From Lachnospiraceae bacterium (GTDB lineage: Bacteria; Bacillota; Clostridia; Lachnospirales; Lachnospiraceae): DNA of 64,000 bases. The position numbers and the translations under genes were made by a program. Within the stretch, counting starts at the first letter, position 1, and each line of letters starts with the position of its first letter. The stretch is taken from assembly GCA_015057585.1 (NCBI GenBank), contig SVEF01000010.1:55260-119259 (forward strand), given 5' to 3'. Positions 54,319 through 61,232 of the stretch are shown here, piece after piece. The notes beneath the pieces were generated by a model. The model worked only from the letters and a program-made list of their open reading frames with translations. It was not told the origin of the DNA and did not search any database.

Positions 54319-54861
54319 CTAAAACACCTCCAGTTGTAACGTATCTAAAACAAGCCTTGTTTTTGGAAGCTGGCTCGCATATTCCTGAATCGCCTGTATA
54401 TCTAACTCATAAATTAGCTTTCTATAGTTAGCTATAATCTCCTTGTAATAATCAAACGAAAACTTACTTTTATTGCGGATTAGTTCAACAATCATACGCT
54501 CTCGGTTAAAAATACGAATTTCTGTACCATTATGAACCTTTGTCTCAACACCTATTTCAAGACTATCATTATTATCAAAGAACTGGGTAATCCTCTTGTC
54601 TTTAATTTTGGTATAATTTTTATCCGTAAGCAGATAATAAGATTTTGGAATTGTATCCGTAAGCCCATGATAATAAAAGGCACTATTCAGCGTAAACACA
54701 GCGTCCGGATGTGCTTTGCTTATTATCGCAAGCTCTGCTTCATGGTCATTGTCAGAATATACGCCCCTGCGAACTCTTACTAAGGATCCATTTGCAAGAA
54801 GTTTCCTGATTTCATAATTTGTTTTGTATTTTTCTATACATTCTTTGTATGTGTATACCAT
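54319..54861 (-). CDS. abiEi: AbiEi-type antitoxin/transcriptional repressor
   Basis: 180 residues. The N-terminal winged helix (ECIEKYKTNYEIRKLLANGS, VRVRRGVYSDN) binds DNA; the C-terminal part resembles AbiEi antitoxin domains (VFTLNSAFYYHGLTDTIP, RIFNRERMIVELIRNK). AbiEi proteins repress their own promoter by binding inverted repeats, and an ideal 14-bp dyad lies 16 bases upstream of this start. Protects against the neighbouring toxin. Confidence 0.87.
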   Translation of the reverse strand: MVYTYKECIEKYKTNYEIRKLLANGSLVRVRRGVYSDNDHEAELAIISKAHPDAVFTLNSAFYYHGLTDTIPKSYYLLTDKNYTKIKDKRITQFFDNNDSLEIGVETKVHNGTEIRIFNRERMIVELIRNKSKFSFDYYKEIIANYRKLIYELDIQAIQEYASQLPKTRLVLDTLQLEVF

Positions 54862-54876
54862 TCAATCACCTCTTTC

Positions 54877-54917
54877 AAATAAAATCCGTAGTTTTTTATT
54901 TTTTACGGATTTTATTT
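54877..54917 (-). promoter_or_regulatory. Inverted-repeat operator of the abiE operon
   Basis: Perfect 14-bp arms AAATAAAATCCGTA (54877-54890) and TACGGATTTTATTT (54904-54917) with a 13-base AT spacer, between the promoter and abiEi. Expected binding site for AbiEi; also one copy of the direct repeat that flanks the operon. Confidence 0.75.
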
Positions 54918-54919
54918 AA

Positions 54920-54947
54920 ATTATACCACAAAACACGAATGCGTCAA
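54920..54947 (-). promoter_or_regulatory. Sigma-A promoter of abiE
   Basis: Minus strand TTGACG (54947-54942), 16 bases, TATAAT (54925-54920), immediately upstream of the operator dyad. Confidence 0.7.
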
Positions 54948-54956
54948 TCATGATTT

Positions 54957-55619
54957 TTAATCCCACAAAGCAAAGAAATATTGCTTTAACATATCGAAAG
55001 CTTCATCTTTGCAAGAATTCCTATACTCCTCCAGCTTTTTCTCTTCTTCACGATATTTATCTGAGATTTCTTTATATTCCGGTAATTCATCCATAAAGTG
55101 GACGTAACATCCACCACCTCTTTTCTTGTTTTCCTCCAGTTCTTTCTCCGTTTGAAGCTTTGCACCCAAGAAACCATACATATCACGAAATTCCCTCATA
55201 GCCTCTGTATGAGCATCATCATATGGATTTTTCTTTAAACAGGTATCCTCATCCACCTCTCGCCAAAGAAATATCATTCGGTCCAAAATTTTATCCCATT
55301 CTTCGTGACAGGTATCATTCACAAGAATACCATCTTCATTCGTATAATTCTCACCTAAGTAGCTCGGAGAGCCCATTCTCGTATCCTTTAATGTTTGAAG
55401 CATATCCGGAATGATGGTTTGAAGAAAAGAAAACATCTCCCACACATCATAGTCACAGTATCCTCTGGTAATGCGTTGTTTACTCCATTTAAGGCACTTA
55501 CGAAAATGCTTCAGTTTTGCAAGCAACTTATTCTTCTTTCCCAAACCCGACATTACAAAATCATATTTATTCCATATATTCATTGGTTCTCTATCTATCG
55601 TCTTTTTCTTCTTACTCAT
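54957..55619 (-). CDS. Phage/element-type hypothetical protein
   Basis: 220 residues starting MSKKKKTIDREPMNIWNKYD. Mostly helical; CDYDVWEMFSFLQTIIPDML and HEEWDKILDRMIFLWREVDE are strongly amphipathic, and KRGGGCYVHFMDELPEYKEI is a conserved-looking loop. I recognise the style from Firmicutes phage and element genomes but not a function. The start was shortened to 55619 with GAGGAGG upstream. It may be a structural or DNA-metabolism accessory. An 8-bp hairpin (AAAGCACC / GGTGCTTT) lies in its leader. Confidence 0.62.
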   Translation of the reverse strand: MSKKKKTIDREPMNIWNKYDFVMSGLGKKNKLLAKLKHFRKCLKWSKQRITRGYCDYDVWEMFSFLQTIIPDMLQTLKDTRMGSPSYLGENYTNEDGILVNDTCHEEWDKILDRMIFLWREVDEDTCLKKNPYDDAHTEAMREFRDMYGFLGAKLQTEKELEENKKRGGGCYVHFMDELPEYKEISDKYREEEKKLEEYRNSCKDEAFDMLKQYFFALWD

Positions 55620-55890
55620 AATAATTCTGCCTCCTCGCAGCTTCCGAAAAGCACACAAAGCACCTGCAGCTTCTTTGCCGGTGCTTTGTAATAAAAAAGC
55701 CTACAACACAGCCATGAGGACAACTTCACGTCAACCGCTTTAGCACGAAACCTTTCTCATGGATTTCAGCATATTTCTATGCCTATAGAAAAGTTTATCC
55801 ATCACATATGACAGTTCAAATATAAAACAGTTTAACATTCACCATTTACCTATGATAAAAAACACAAAACAGTTTACTCTCTTCAAATAA

Positions 55891-55965
55891 TGGCTCCTCG
55901 AAGAAGGACTCGAACCTTCAACATCATGAACAGTCGTCATGTGCTCTACCTGCCATCTGTGTTTC
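55891..55965 (-). pseudogene. Degenerate tRNA remnant with encoded CCA
   Basis: The minus strand has a good T-arm (GAAGG-TTCGAGT-CCTTC), an anticodon-like arm CATGA-CGACTGT-TCATG lacking T33, a GGTAGAGC D-arm half, and ends AGCCA. No 5' strand pairs with TTCGAGG, so the acceptor stem cannot form. Between it and 55619 the DNA is AT-rich with two AAAACAGTTTA copies and no gene. Confidence 0.4.
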
Positions 55966-55970
55966 CTCCT

Positions 55971-56999
55971 CTAATCCTTTAATAAATAATCATTATTAAG
56001 TACCTTCATCGATAACGGACCTTCAATCGTTTTGGAATAAACCGGTTCAATCGGTCTTATGACGATGCCTTCTTTATTCATTCCGGAAGTATATTTACCC
56101 TTTGCCCGCTCCAACAAAACTTCTACACTGTCATAGTCAAAGCTTTCCTTGACCTCTTCGATGGGAACCATATTCAGCTCAAGCAACTTGCATAATTCCT
56201 GCATTTTCGCAAGTGGTAATCTTCTGTGTGTATCAAGATCTATCATCGTAAATACATACCATTCCGGCTTAACAAGCTTCAATCTGTTTTTCTGGATTCC
56301 GGCACCGCAGAATTCACCCTGAATAGCGATATTCGGCAGATTATTTTCCGCTACCCTCTCCGGAATTCCCTTTTCATGAGCATATTTCCACATTGCACAT
56401 TTGTCATCATCCGCATACTCATAATTTCTGCCGCAAATTCCAAAATGTCCATCTCTCCAGTACATGGTCACGCTGGTGCCATCCATCTTAGTGCTGATAT
56501 AATATCCTTTCACCTGTTTAAATTCCTGAATCAGCTCAGGAAAAGACTGTACTCTAAGCTCATCGGTCTTAGGAATACCATCCGGAAAATCACCAATCAC
56601 GGTTCCGCTGTTGGTTACTCTTTCTTCCACTTCCCACTTTCTGATTCCGAGAATCTCCGTAACATCATCGCCCAGTTCATAATTTCCTTCCGGCAATATA
56701 GATAACGGCTGAACCAAGCCCTGAGATATTTGCCCCCGAAACTTAAGTGTCTTTAAACGGAAACCTTCTCCGAGTATTTCGCTCTTTCTGAAGCTATTGC
56801 TTCTTAAGAATTCAAACCGTTCACATACCGGAAGGAAAGAATCCACTTCCATGTAAACGCAGTGGTCTCCAACCTGAAACTGTCCTTTATTTGCTACACA
56901 CTGCCATCCAAGAACATGTACGCATTCTATTTTATCTGCTCCTTCTATCGGAGTTATATGGTGCACGTACTGCACCGATGCTAATTTCCTTTTTCCCAT
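55971..56999 (-). CDS. DRB0094-like RNA ligase
   Basis: ATP-dependent RNA ligase of the Deinococcus DRB0094/Rnl5 type. About 342 residues: an N-terminal OB-fold module (VGDHCVYMEVDSFLP, FRGQISQGLVQPL) followed by the adenylyltransferase domain with the nucleotidyl lysine in STKMDGTSVT (Lys171), GEFCGAGIQ, EGIVIRPIEP (motif IV) and SMKVLNNDYLLK (motif V). Seals 3'-OH/5'-phosphate breaks in RNA. ATG 56999 is preferred over GTG codons just upstream. Driven by shared-box promoter P3. Part of the RNA-repair cluster. Confidence 0.88.
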   Translation of the reverse strand: MGKRKLASVQYVHHITPIEGADKIECVHVLGWQCVANKGQFQVGDHCVYMEVDSFLPVCERFEFLRSNSFRKSEILGEGFRLKTLKFRGQISQGLVQPLSILPEGNYELGDDVTEILGIRKWEVEERVTNSGTVIGDFPDGIPKTDELRVQSFPELIQEFKQVKGYYISTKMDGTSVTMYWRDGHFGICGRNYEYADDDKCAMWKYAHEKGIPERVAENNLPNIAIQGEFCGAGIQKNRLKLVKPEWYVFTMIDLDTHRRLPLAKMQELCKLLELNMVPIEEVKESFDYDSVEVLLERAKGKYTSGMNKEGIVIRPIEPVYSKTIEGPLSMKVLNNDYLLKD

Positions 57000-57042
57000 T
57001 TTATTCACCACATCCTTATACTTATTAGTGCACTTTTAAGTT

Positions 57043-57086
57043 AGCCTACCACAAGTATTCCCTTCTGTCATTGAACTTGTAGTATA
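57043..57086 (-). promoter_or_regulatory. Shared-box promoter P3 (RNA ligase)
   Basis: Minus strand: box TATACTACAAGTTCA, ATGACA (-35, 57071-57066), 17 bases, TAGGCT (-10, 57048-57043). Confidence 0.68.
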
Positions 57087-57115
57087 AAAAACGACCCTGC
57101 ATTTTCTACAGAATC
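57085..57115 (-). terminator. Weak terminator after the phosphoesterase trio
   Basis: Minus strand GATTCTG-N9-CAGGGTC (two G-U pairs) followed by GTTTTTT; its T-run abuts the box of promoter P3. Confidence 0.45.
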
Positions 57116-57138
57116 ACTTTACGGCATTGTACTTATTT

Positions 57139-57894
57139 TTATGCAATCCTTATTATCTGCTCATACAAAAGTATTTCCTCTGCATTTACATTTCTGTTAT
57201 CATGATAATGCCCAAAAAACCATTTTTTGAATTGTACCGTTTCTCTTACCTCCTGAAAATACTTCGTCAATTCATCCGGTGTAAACATTCCTCCCCCAAG
57301 AATGGCCTGCGTTCCGGAGGAGCAACAATGCGTAACAATAAAATCCACACTATTTCTGTGTTCTGCCAGGTTCTGTCGTCCCTCTACCATTTCCACTTCC
57401 GATGGCATTTCCTTTGCCCACCAGCTCACATGATTGATCCGATACGGCTCCCAGCCTCTATCCAACTCCTTCTTCTTAATCTTATACTCCGGATCATCCG
57501 GTTCTAAAATCCCACCGGAAATATCATGACTTCTTGCCCCGCCAAAAGTAAAGATTTTCTTCTCATCAATCAAAAATACCTGGCCACGCATAAGATGGAT
57601 GACAGACGGACGGATTCTATGAATCTTGCCACCCATCCAATTCTCCACCGGATAGCTGTACAATCTGTCAAAATTCTCATGGTTCCCATCAACAAACAGC
57701 GTTGTAAACGGCTTACTCTCCAGCCAGTTCAGCCACCAGTTTTCCTCTTTTCCTGAAGCATCCTTATCCCATACACCGCCGAAATCACCGCATATAATTA
57801 CATAATCTTCCTTGCTCATTTCCTTCTGCTCCGGAAAATTCTCTGTATTAAACCGTTCAAAATTGCAATGACAATCACCTGTAATATATATCAT
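57139..57894 (-). CDS. Calcineurin-like metallophosphoesterase 1
   Basis: 251 residues with a complete two-metal site: GDCHCNF (motif I), GDFGGVW (II), VDGNHENFD (III), VTHCC (IV) and GHYHDNR (V). A longer form than its two neighbours, with inserted EDYVIICGDF and SHDISGGILEPDDPEY regions. Probably acts on phosphate ends of nucleic acids or small nucleotides, fitting the adjacent ligases as an end-healing enzyme; that is inference. It overlaps the next gene by one base. Last of a translationally coupled trio. Confidence 0.85.
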   Translation of the reverse strand: MIYITGDCHCNFERFNTENFPEQKEMSKEDYVIICGDFGGVWDKDASGKEENWWLNWLESKPFTTLFVDGNHENFDRLYSYPVENWMGGKIHRIRPSVIHLMRGQVFLIDEKKIFTFGGARSHDISGGILEPDDPEYKIKKKELDRGWEPYRINHVSWWAKEMPSEVEMVEGRQNLAEHRNSVDFIVTHCCSSGTQAILGGGMFTPDELTKYFQEVRETVQFKKWFFGHYHDNRNVNAEEILLYEQIIRIA

Positions 57895-58424
57895 TACATT
57901 CCCTCCTGCATAATGCTCTTAAAGAAGTTTTCAATCTGATTTAGCGACACAGGATAGTAGTCATTCGCATCTACTCCGACATCATATCTCTTTATGCCTG
58001 CTTCCAGGTTCCTCAGGTTATAGAACCCATCGGAATGAATATGTCCATGAAGCATAAAGCTTCCATGATGACTCTTTGGCCAGGAAAGCATAGGATAATG
58101 CATAAGAGAAATGTTCATTCCATTTGCAGATATTGTCATAAAGTCCCGCACTTCCTCAAACAGACTTTCATCATACTTTTTATCGTGATTACCCTTTATC
58201 AGATATTTCTTGCCATTTAGGGACGCAATCAGTTCATTTGCTTTGTCAATACCAATGCGAAAGCAAATATCACCAAGTAAATATACAGTGTCATTCTTAT
58301 GGACTAAAGAATTATAATTCGCAATCAATACCCGATTCATTTCTTCCGCATCTGCAAAGGGACGGTTCTGCATATTAATTACTGCATTATGCCCCAAATG
58401 CAAATCACTTGTAAAATATATCAT
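57894..58424 (-). CDS. Calcineurin-like metallophosphoesterase 2
   Basis: 176 residues. SDLHLGHNAV (motif I), LLGDICF (II), KGNHDKKYD (III), MHYPMLSWP (IV region) and LHGHIHSDG (V). The compact size and MIYFTSDLHLGH start are typical of phage and element phosphoesterases. Overlaps both neighbours by one base (stop and start share bases). Likely nucleotide or RNA phosphatase/phosphodiesterase; substrate not set. Confidence 0.86.
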   Translation of the reverse strand: MIYFTSDLHLGHNAVINMQNRPFADAEEMNRVLIANYNSLVHKNDTVYLLGDICFRIGIDKANELIASLNGKKYLIKGNHDKKYDESLFEEVRDFMTISANGMNISLMHYPMLSWPKSHHGSFMLHGHIHSDGFYNLRNLEAGIKRYDVGVDANDYYPVSLNQIENFFKSIMQEGM

Positions 58425-58990
58425 TATTCTCGCCTCGCTTTTCGCTCCACAGCTCTGTCTATGGTCATTCTATGTATGCTTGTGATATCAGCAAGAATTC
58501 CACCTTTAATGAGCTTTCCGAGATTCACTGGACGATATCCGCACACATTTGCTGCTAAATTCAGATGCTTACAGCCTTCCGCATAGGGCTCCACATTATT
58601 GTGGTCATGCCCATGGATATTTAAGCACCACGGCAATCCATACACCGGTTCATGAGACAGCAATATTTTGTCTGCAATAAATAGCGGCCCCGTATAAATC
58701 TCATCAAAATAATCCCTGTAATCCGCTCTGTTATCATGATTTCCCAAAAGCAAAATCTTCTTACGAGCCTTTATTTCTGGTAAATACTTTGCACTTCCCA
58801 CATCTCCCAGACACACAAAGGTATCATTCTTCATTACCATATCATTTATTATTTTTATCTGTTCCTCAGGCTCTATCCAATCATGAGCCATCAGCTTACA
58901 ATCACTATCAGCAAAATGCAGGTCAGAAAGAATGTAAACAGAGCCATTCTCTGACCAATGCTGAAACGGTTTATATAATGTTACTATCAT
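58424..58990 (-). CDS. Calcineurin-like metallophosphoesterase 3
   Basis: 188 residues: ILSDLHFADSD (I), CLGDVGSA (II), LLGNHDNRADY (III), LSHEPVYGLP (IV), NIHGHDHNN (V). ATG 58990 (MIVTLYKPFQHW) was chosen because the frame further upstream runs through promoter P4. First gene of the phosphoesterase trio, with about 100 bases of leader after P4. Three different calcineurin-fold enzymes in a row beside RNA ligases suggest distinct end-processing roles. Confidence 0.86.
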   Translation of the reverse strand: MIVTLYKPFQHWSENGSVYILSDLHFADSDCKLMAHDWIEPEEQIKIINDMVMKNDTFVCLGDVGSAKYLPEIKARKKILLLGNHDNRADYRDYFDEIYTGPLFIADKILLSHEPVYGLPWCLNIHGHDHNNVEPYAEGCKHLNLAANVCGYRPVNLGKLIKGGILADITSIHRMTIDRAVERKARRE

Positions 58991-59096
58991 TTTCTTCTCT
59001 CTTCCCTTCCTGTAGTAATTTATTTGCTTTTTCCCGATTCTGCTTTGCAATGGGCGTAATTTCAAAAACCTTCCATAAAATATCCTTATCAGATTA

Positions 59097-59140
59097 ATTT
59101 TACAGAAGGTCTTATCCGTTGTCATTGAACTTGTAGTATA
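59097..59140 (-). promoter_or_regulatory. Shared-box promoter P4 (phosphoesterases)
   Basis: Minus strand: box TATACTACAAGTTCA (identical to P3), ATGACA (-35, 59125-59120), 17 bases, TAAAAT (-10, 59102-59097). It lies 10 bases after the XRE 3 stop. Confidence 0.7.
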
Positions 59141-59149
59141 AAACACCTA

Positions 59150-59461
59150 TTACGCTGCATACATTTTCCTATAATATGCCAACAACCTAAGTTGCTGTGC
59201 ATCGTACCATACCTCCGGCACATACTTGCGACTTCCACATACTAAAGAATCCATCGGTACCTGCAATAATTCGCTTAATGCATATAAGTTGTCCAGCGAT
59301 GGCAGACTTATTCCATTTATCCAGTGGTAAATACCCTGCACACACGATAAACCTAAAGCTTCCTGTATCTGTTTAACAGTGATTCCTCTGTAATCCATTA
59401 TTCTCTTAATCTGTTTTCCTGTTGCATCTTTATCTATTAGTGGGTACATATCATCTCTCAC
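59150..59461 (-). CDS. XRE-family regulator, paralogue 3, with extra C-terminal tail
   Basis: 103 residues (or 99 from the internal ATG at 59449). HTH core TGKQIKRIMDYRGITVKQIQ, LSCVQGIYHWINGISLPSLD; the last 30 residues (PEVWYDAQQLRLLAYYRKMY) form an added basic-aromatic helix. Begins inside the end of rlaP (11-base overlap), so the two are co-translated. Sits directly before promoter P4. Confidence 0.82.
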   Translation of the reverse strand: MRDDMYPLIDKDATGKQIKRIMDYRGITVKQIQEALGLSCVQGIYHWINGISLPSLDNLYALSELLQVPMDSLVCGSRKYVPEVWYDAQQLRLLAYYRKMYAA

Positions 59462-60209
59462 TTTCCAAAAACTTTAAAAACAACTTGTCTAAAAACTCCC
59501 AATCTGTTTCCGTTTCTTCCATCTGCTCTGCAGCTTTTTTAATTTCAGGCATCATCTTTTCAATATAATCATTGAATACTTGTACCTTAGGCGCCATTCC
59601 CATTTCTGGTAGCGTCTTCTTCATTTCCAAAAGACGTTCTAATTCAGGCAGTAATTCCTTATCAAGTTCTGCCGCCACCAGTTCATCAAACAGCATTGGA
59701 GGAGCCACCTTTTTATCTAATATCCACTGCGCAGCAAGCAAAGGTCTCAGCACATAAAAATATTTCTTTATACGGACTTCCTCTCCCTTAAGATACTCCC
59801 GATAATTGGTCCCTGCCATATGCCAATAATGATACAAGGCCTTCTTTGGCGAAAAATACTTCGGTAACGCACTTTTTAATACATCGAACTCCGGTGTTTG
59901 CAAATACACAATGGGTGATGCACACCATTCAAATATCGTAGGATTTGATTTATGAATCAGCTGCAACGCCTTCCTTACATCCCAACCGTTGATATCCAAA
60001 ACCTCATCCAGTTTCCACTCAATGACATCCCGAATTCCTTCCAGTTTTAAATAATCTTCTTTGTTCCTTACATAAATAAATCGTACATCATAATCACTGT
60101 CGGGCGAAGCAAATCCCCACGCTCTGCTACCGGACTCAATTGCCATAATTATTTTGACATTATGTACCTGCTCTATTTTATGAAGTTCTTCTAATATAAT
60201 ATCTTTCAT
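59451..60209 (-). CDS. rlaP: RlaP-type nucleotidyltransferase (RNA ligase-associated)
   Basis: 252 residues of the polymerase-beta superfamily, PF10127-like. The active site is ESGSRAWGFASPDSDYDVRF, with GS at 27-28 and aspartates D39 and D41, followed by IEWKLDEVLDINGWDVRKAL and KSNPTIFEWCASPIVY. Helical C-terminal half. RlaP proteins are found with RNA ligases and were proposed to add nucleotides during RNA (tRNA) repair; that role is from the literature on gene neighbourhoods, not shown here. ATG has AAAAGGAGG upstream; a TATAAT box lies about 30 bases further up. Co-translated with XRE 3. Confidence 0.85.
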   Translation of the reverse strand: MKDIILEELHKIEQVHNVKIIMAIESGSRAWGFASPDSDYDVRFIYVRNKEDYLKLEGIRDVIEWKLDEVLDINGWDVRKALQLIHKSNPTIFEWCASPIVYLQTPEFDVLKSALPKYFSPKKALYHYWHMAGTNYREYLKGEEVRIKKYFYVLRPLLAAQWILDKKVAPPMLFDELVAAELDKELLPELERLLEMKKTLPEMGMAPKVQVFNDYIEKMMPEIKKAAEQMEETETDWEFLDKLFLKFLESER

Positions 60210-60320
60210 GGGCTGCCCTCCTTTTCATGCTCTAATTATACATCAAACTTATGTCCATTAAAACGGACTTGCTATCTTTAGCATCCATTATACTCAAATT
60301 TATGTTATTTTATCGCCATC

Positions 60321-60352
60321 AAAAAGAACCTACTTCATCGCAAAGCAGGTTC
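60321..60352 (-). terminator. Terminator of the tRNA array
   Basis: Minus strand GAACCTGCTT-TGCGATG-AAGTAGGTTC followed by TTTTTG, 12 bases after tRNA-Ser. Confidence 0.85.
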
Positions 60353-60363
60353 CGCATCTACAA

Positions 60364-60468
60364 CGTTTGCGGATGGATTCGAACCATCGGTACTATACAG
60401 TACACTTCCTTAGCAGGGAAGCACCTTCGACCTCATGCTATCTTTAGGATAGCATGGACACTGCAAAC
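60364..60468 (-). tRNA. tRNA-Ser (GCT) with a hairpin inserted in the D-loop
   Basis: 105 nt. Acceptor GTTTGC / GCAAAC, anticodon arm CTTCC-CTGCTAA-GGAAG, long variable arm GTACTGTATAGTAC, T-arm GATGG-TTCGAAT-CCATC. Between TGTCC and GAGGTCGAAGG of the D-arm is a 21-nt insertion (60435-60455) that is a 7-bp hairpin, ATGCTAT-CCTAAAG-ATAGCAT. Without it the D-arm looks ordinary. Last of the array. Confidence 0.8.
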
Positions 60469-60472
60469 AAAG

Positions 60473-60556
60473 TGGGCAGGGTTGGACTTGAACCAACAGA
60501 ACCCGAAGGCACCGGATTTACAGTCCGGCCCGCTACCAATTACGGTATACCTACCC
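60473..60556 (-). tRNA. tRNA-Tyr (GTA)
   Basis: 84 nt type II tRNA. Acceptor GGGTAGG / CCTGCCC, anticodon arm CCGGA-CTGTAAA-TCCGG, variable arm with TGCCTTCGGGTTCT, T-arm GTTGG-TTCAAGT-CCAAC. D-stem is short (CCG / CGG). Confidence 0.88.
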
Positions 60557-60559
60557 ATA

Positions 60560-60629
60560 TGTGACCAGGGGGAATCGAACCCCGTGTGCAGAGCCACAAT
60601 CTGCCGTTCTACCATTGAACTATAGCCTC
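60560..60629 (-). tRNA. tRNA-His (GTG)
   Basis: Acceptor GAGGCTA / TGGTCAC with one A-A mismatch at 2-71, D-arm GTTC-AATGGTA-GAAC, anticodon arm GCAGA-TTGTGGC-TCTGC, T-arm with GGGG-TTCGATT-CCCC. The base before the 5' end is T on this strand. Weak acceptor stem but all other arms are sound. Confidence 0.75.
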
Positions 60630-60631
60630 AG

Positions 60632-60704
60632 TGACCCATGCGAGACTTGAACTCGACATTTGCAGCTTGAGAGGCTGCCGTCCTTACCATTAGACGAATG
60701 GGCC
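60632..60704 (-). tRNA. tRNA-Glu (CTC)
   Basis: 73 nt. Acceptor GGCCCAT / ATGGGTC, anticodon arm GCAGC-CTCTCAA-GCTGC, T-arm TCGAG-TTCAAGT-CTCGC with one mismatch. Two bases from both neighbours. Confidence 0.85.
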
Positions 60705-60706
60705 AA

Positions 60707-60779
60707 TGATCCCTGCGAGACTCGAACTCAGCATCCCAGGCTTGAAAGGCCTGTGTCCTCACCTTTAGACTAAGGGACC
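60707..60779 (-). tRNA. tRNA-Glu (TTC)
   Basis: 73 nt. Acceptor GGTCCCT / AGGGATC, anticodon arm CAGGC-CTTTCAA-GCCTG, T-stem CTGAG / CTCGC with one mismatch. Very similar in plan to tRNA-Glu(CTC) next to it. Confidence 0.85.
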
Positions 60780-60783
60780 TTAA

Positions 60784-60907
60784 TGCTCCACATGGGGCGC
60801 ATGAGGTCCGGGGGACCTCAGCCCTGCGCCGACCGAAGTGTGAACGGAGACCGAACCCACAACCTACCGGTTAAAAGCCGGTTACTCTACCATTGAGTTA
60901 ATGGAGC
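60784..60907 (-). tRNA. tRNA-Lys (TTT) with a 52-nt structured insertion in the T-loop
   Basis: 124 nt. Acceptor GCTCCAT / GTGGAGC, D-arm ACTC-AATGGTA-GAGT, anticodon arm ACCGG-CTTTTAA-CCGGT, variable AGGTT, T-stem GTGGG / CCCAT. The T-loop (60797-60855) is 59 instead of 7 bases and contains a strong hairpin (GCGCA ... TGAGGTCC-CCC-GGACCTCA-TGCGC). All stems still pair around the insertion. First of the six-tRNA array, 40 bases after the XRE 4 stop. Confidence 0.75.
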
Positions 60908-60947
60908 TTGTCATGCGAGCCATCGCTGACTCGCACTATTCAATTTC

Positions 60948-61196
60948 TCATGCAGATAAAACTACCTGCGCATCATTCATGACCAAAATATCATCAATCT
61001 TTACACCTAACACTGCAGCCAATACCACTAAGTTGTCGATAGTAGGTAATGCTGCGCCGTGCTGCCACTTGTAAATTGCCTGCGGTGTTGCAAAACCAAA
61101 TACATCCTGCAAATCCTTTACAGATACACCTGCCAGCTTTCTTAATCTATTGATATTCTGACCTGTTCTTACCATGTCTATGGTTGGAATAGCCAT
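60948..61196 (-). CDS. Small XRE-family regulator, paralogue 4
   Basis: 82 residues, MAIPTIDMVRTGQNINRLRK, then SVKDLQDVFGFATPQAIYKW and PTIDNLVVLAAVLGVKIDDI. The closest paralogue of XRE 1 (35204-35464), and like it directly precedes tRNA genes on the same strand. ATG has AAGGAGGAAGAC upstream; a small hairpin (CCCGGC / GCCGGG) sits between it and rtcB, 36 bases away. Likely co-transcribed with rtcB and the tRNA array. Confidence 0.87.
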   Translation of the reverse strand: MAIPTIDMVRTGQNINRLRKLAGVSVKDLQDVFGFATPQAIYKWQHGAALPTIDNLVVLAAVLGVKIDDILVMNDAQVVLSA

Positions 61197-61232
61197 GTCT
61201 TCCTCCTTCCCGGCATAGGGCCGGGAGCGGAA

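Noticed and set aside
60251..60625. Plus-strand 124-codon frame and minus-strand 60-codon frame in the tRNA array
   Set aside because: Both run through tRNA genes in antisense or sense; no coding evidence.
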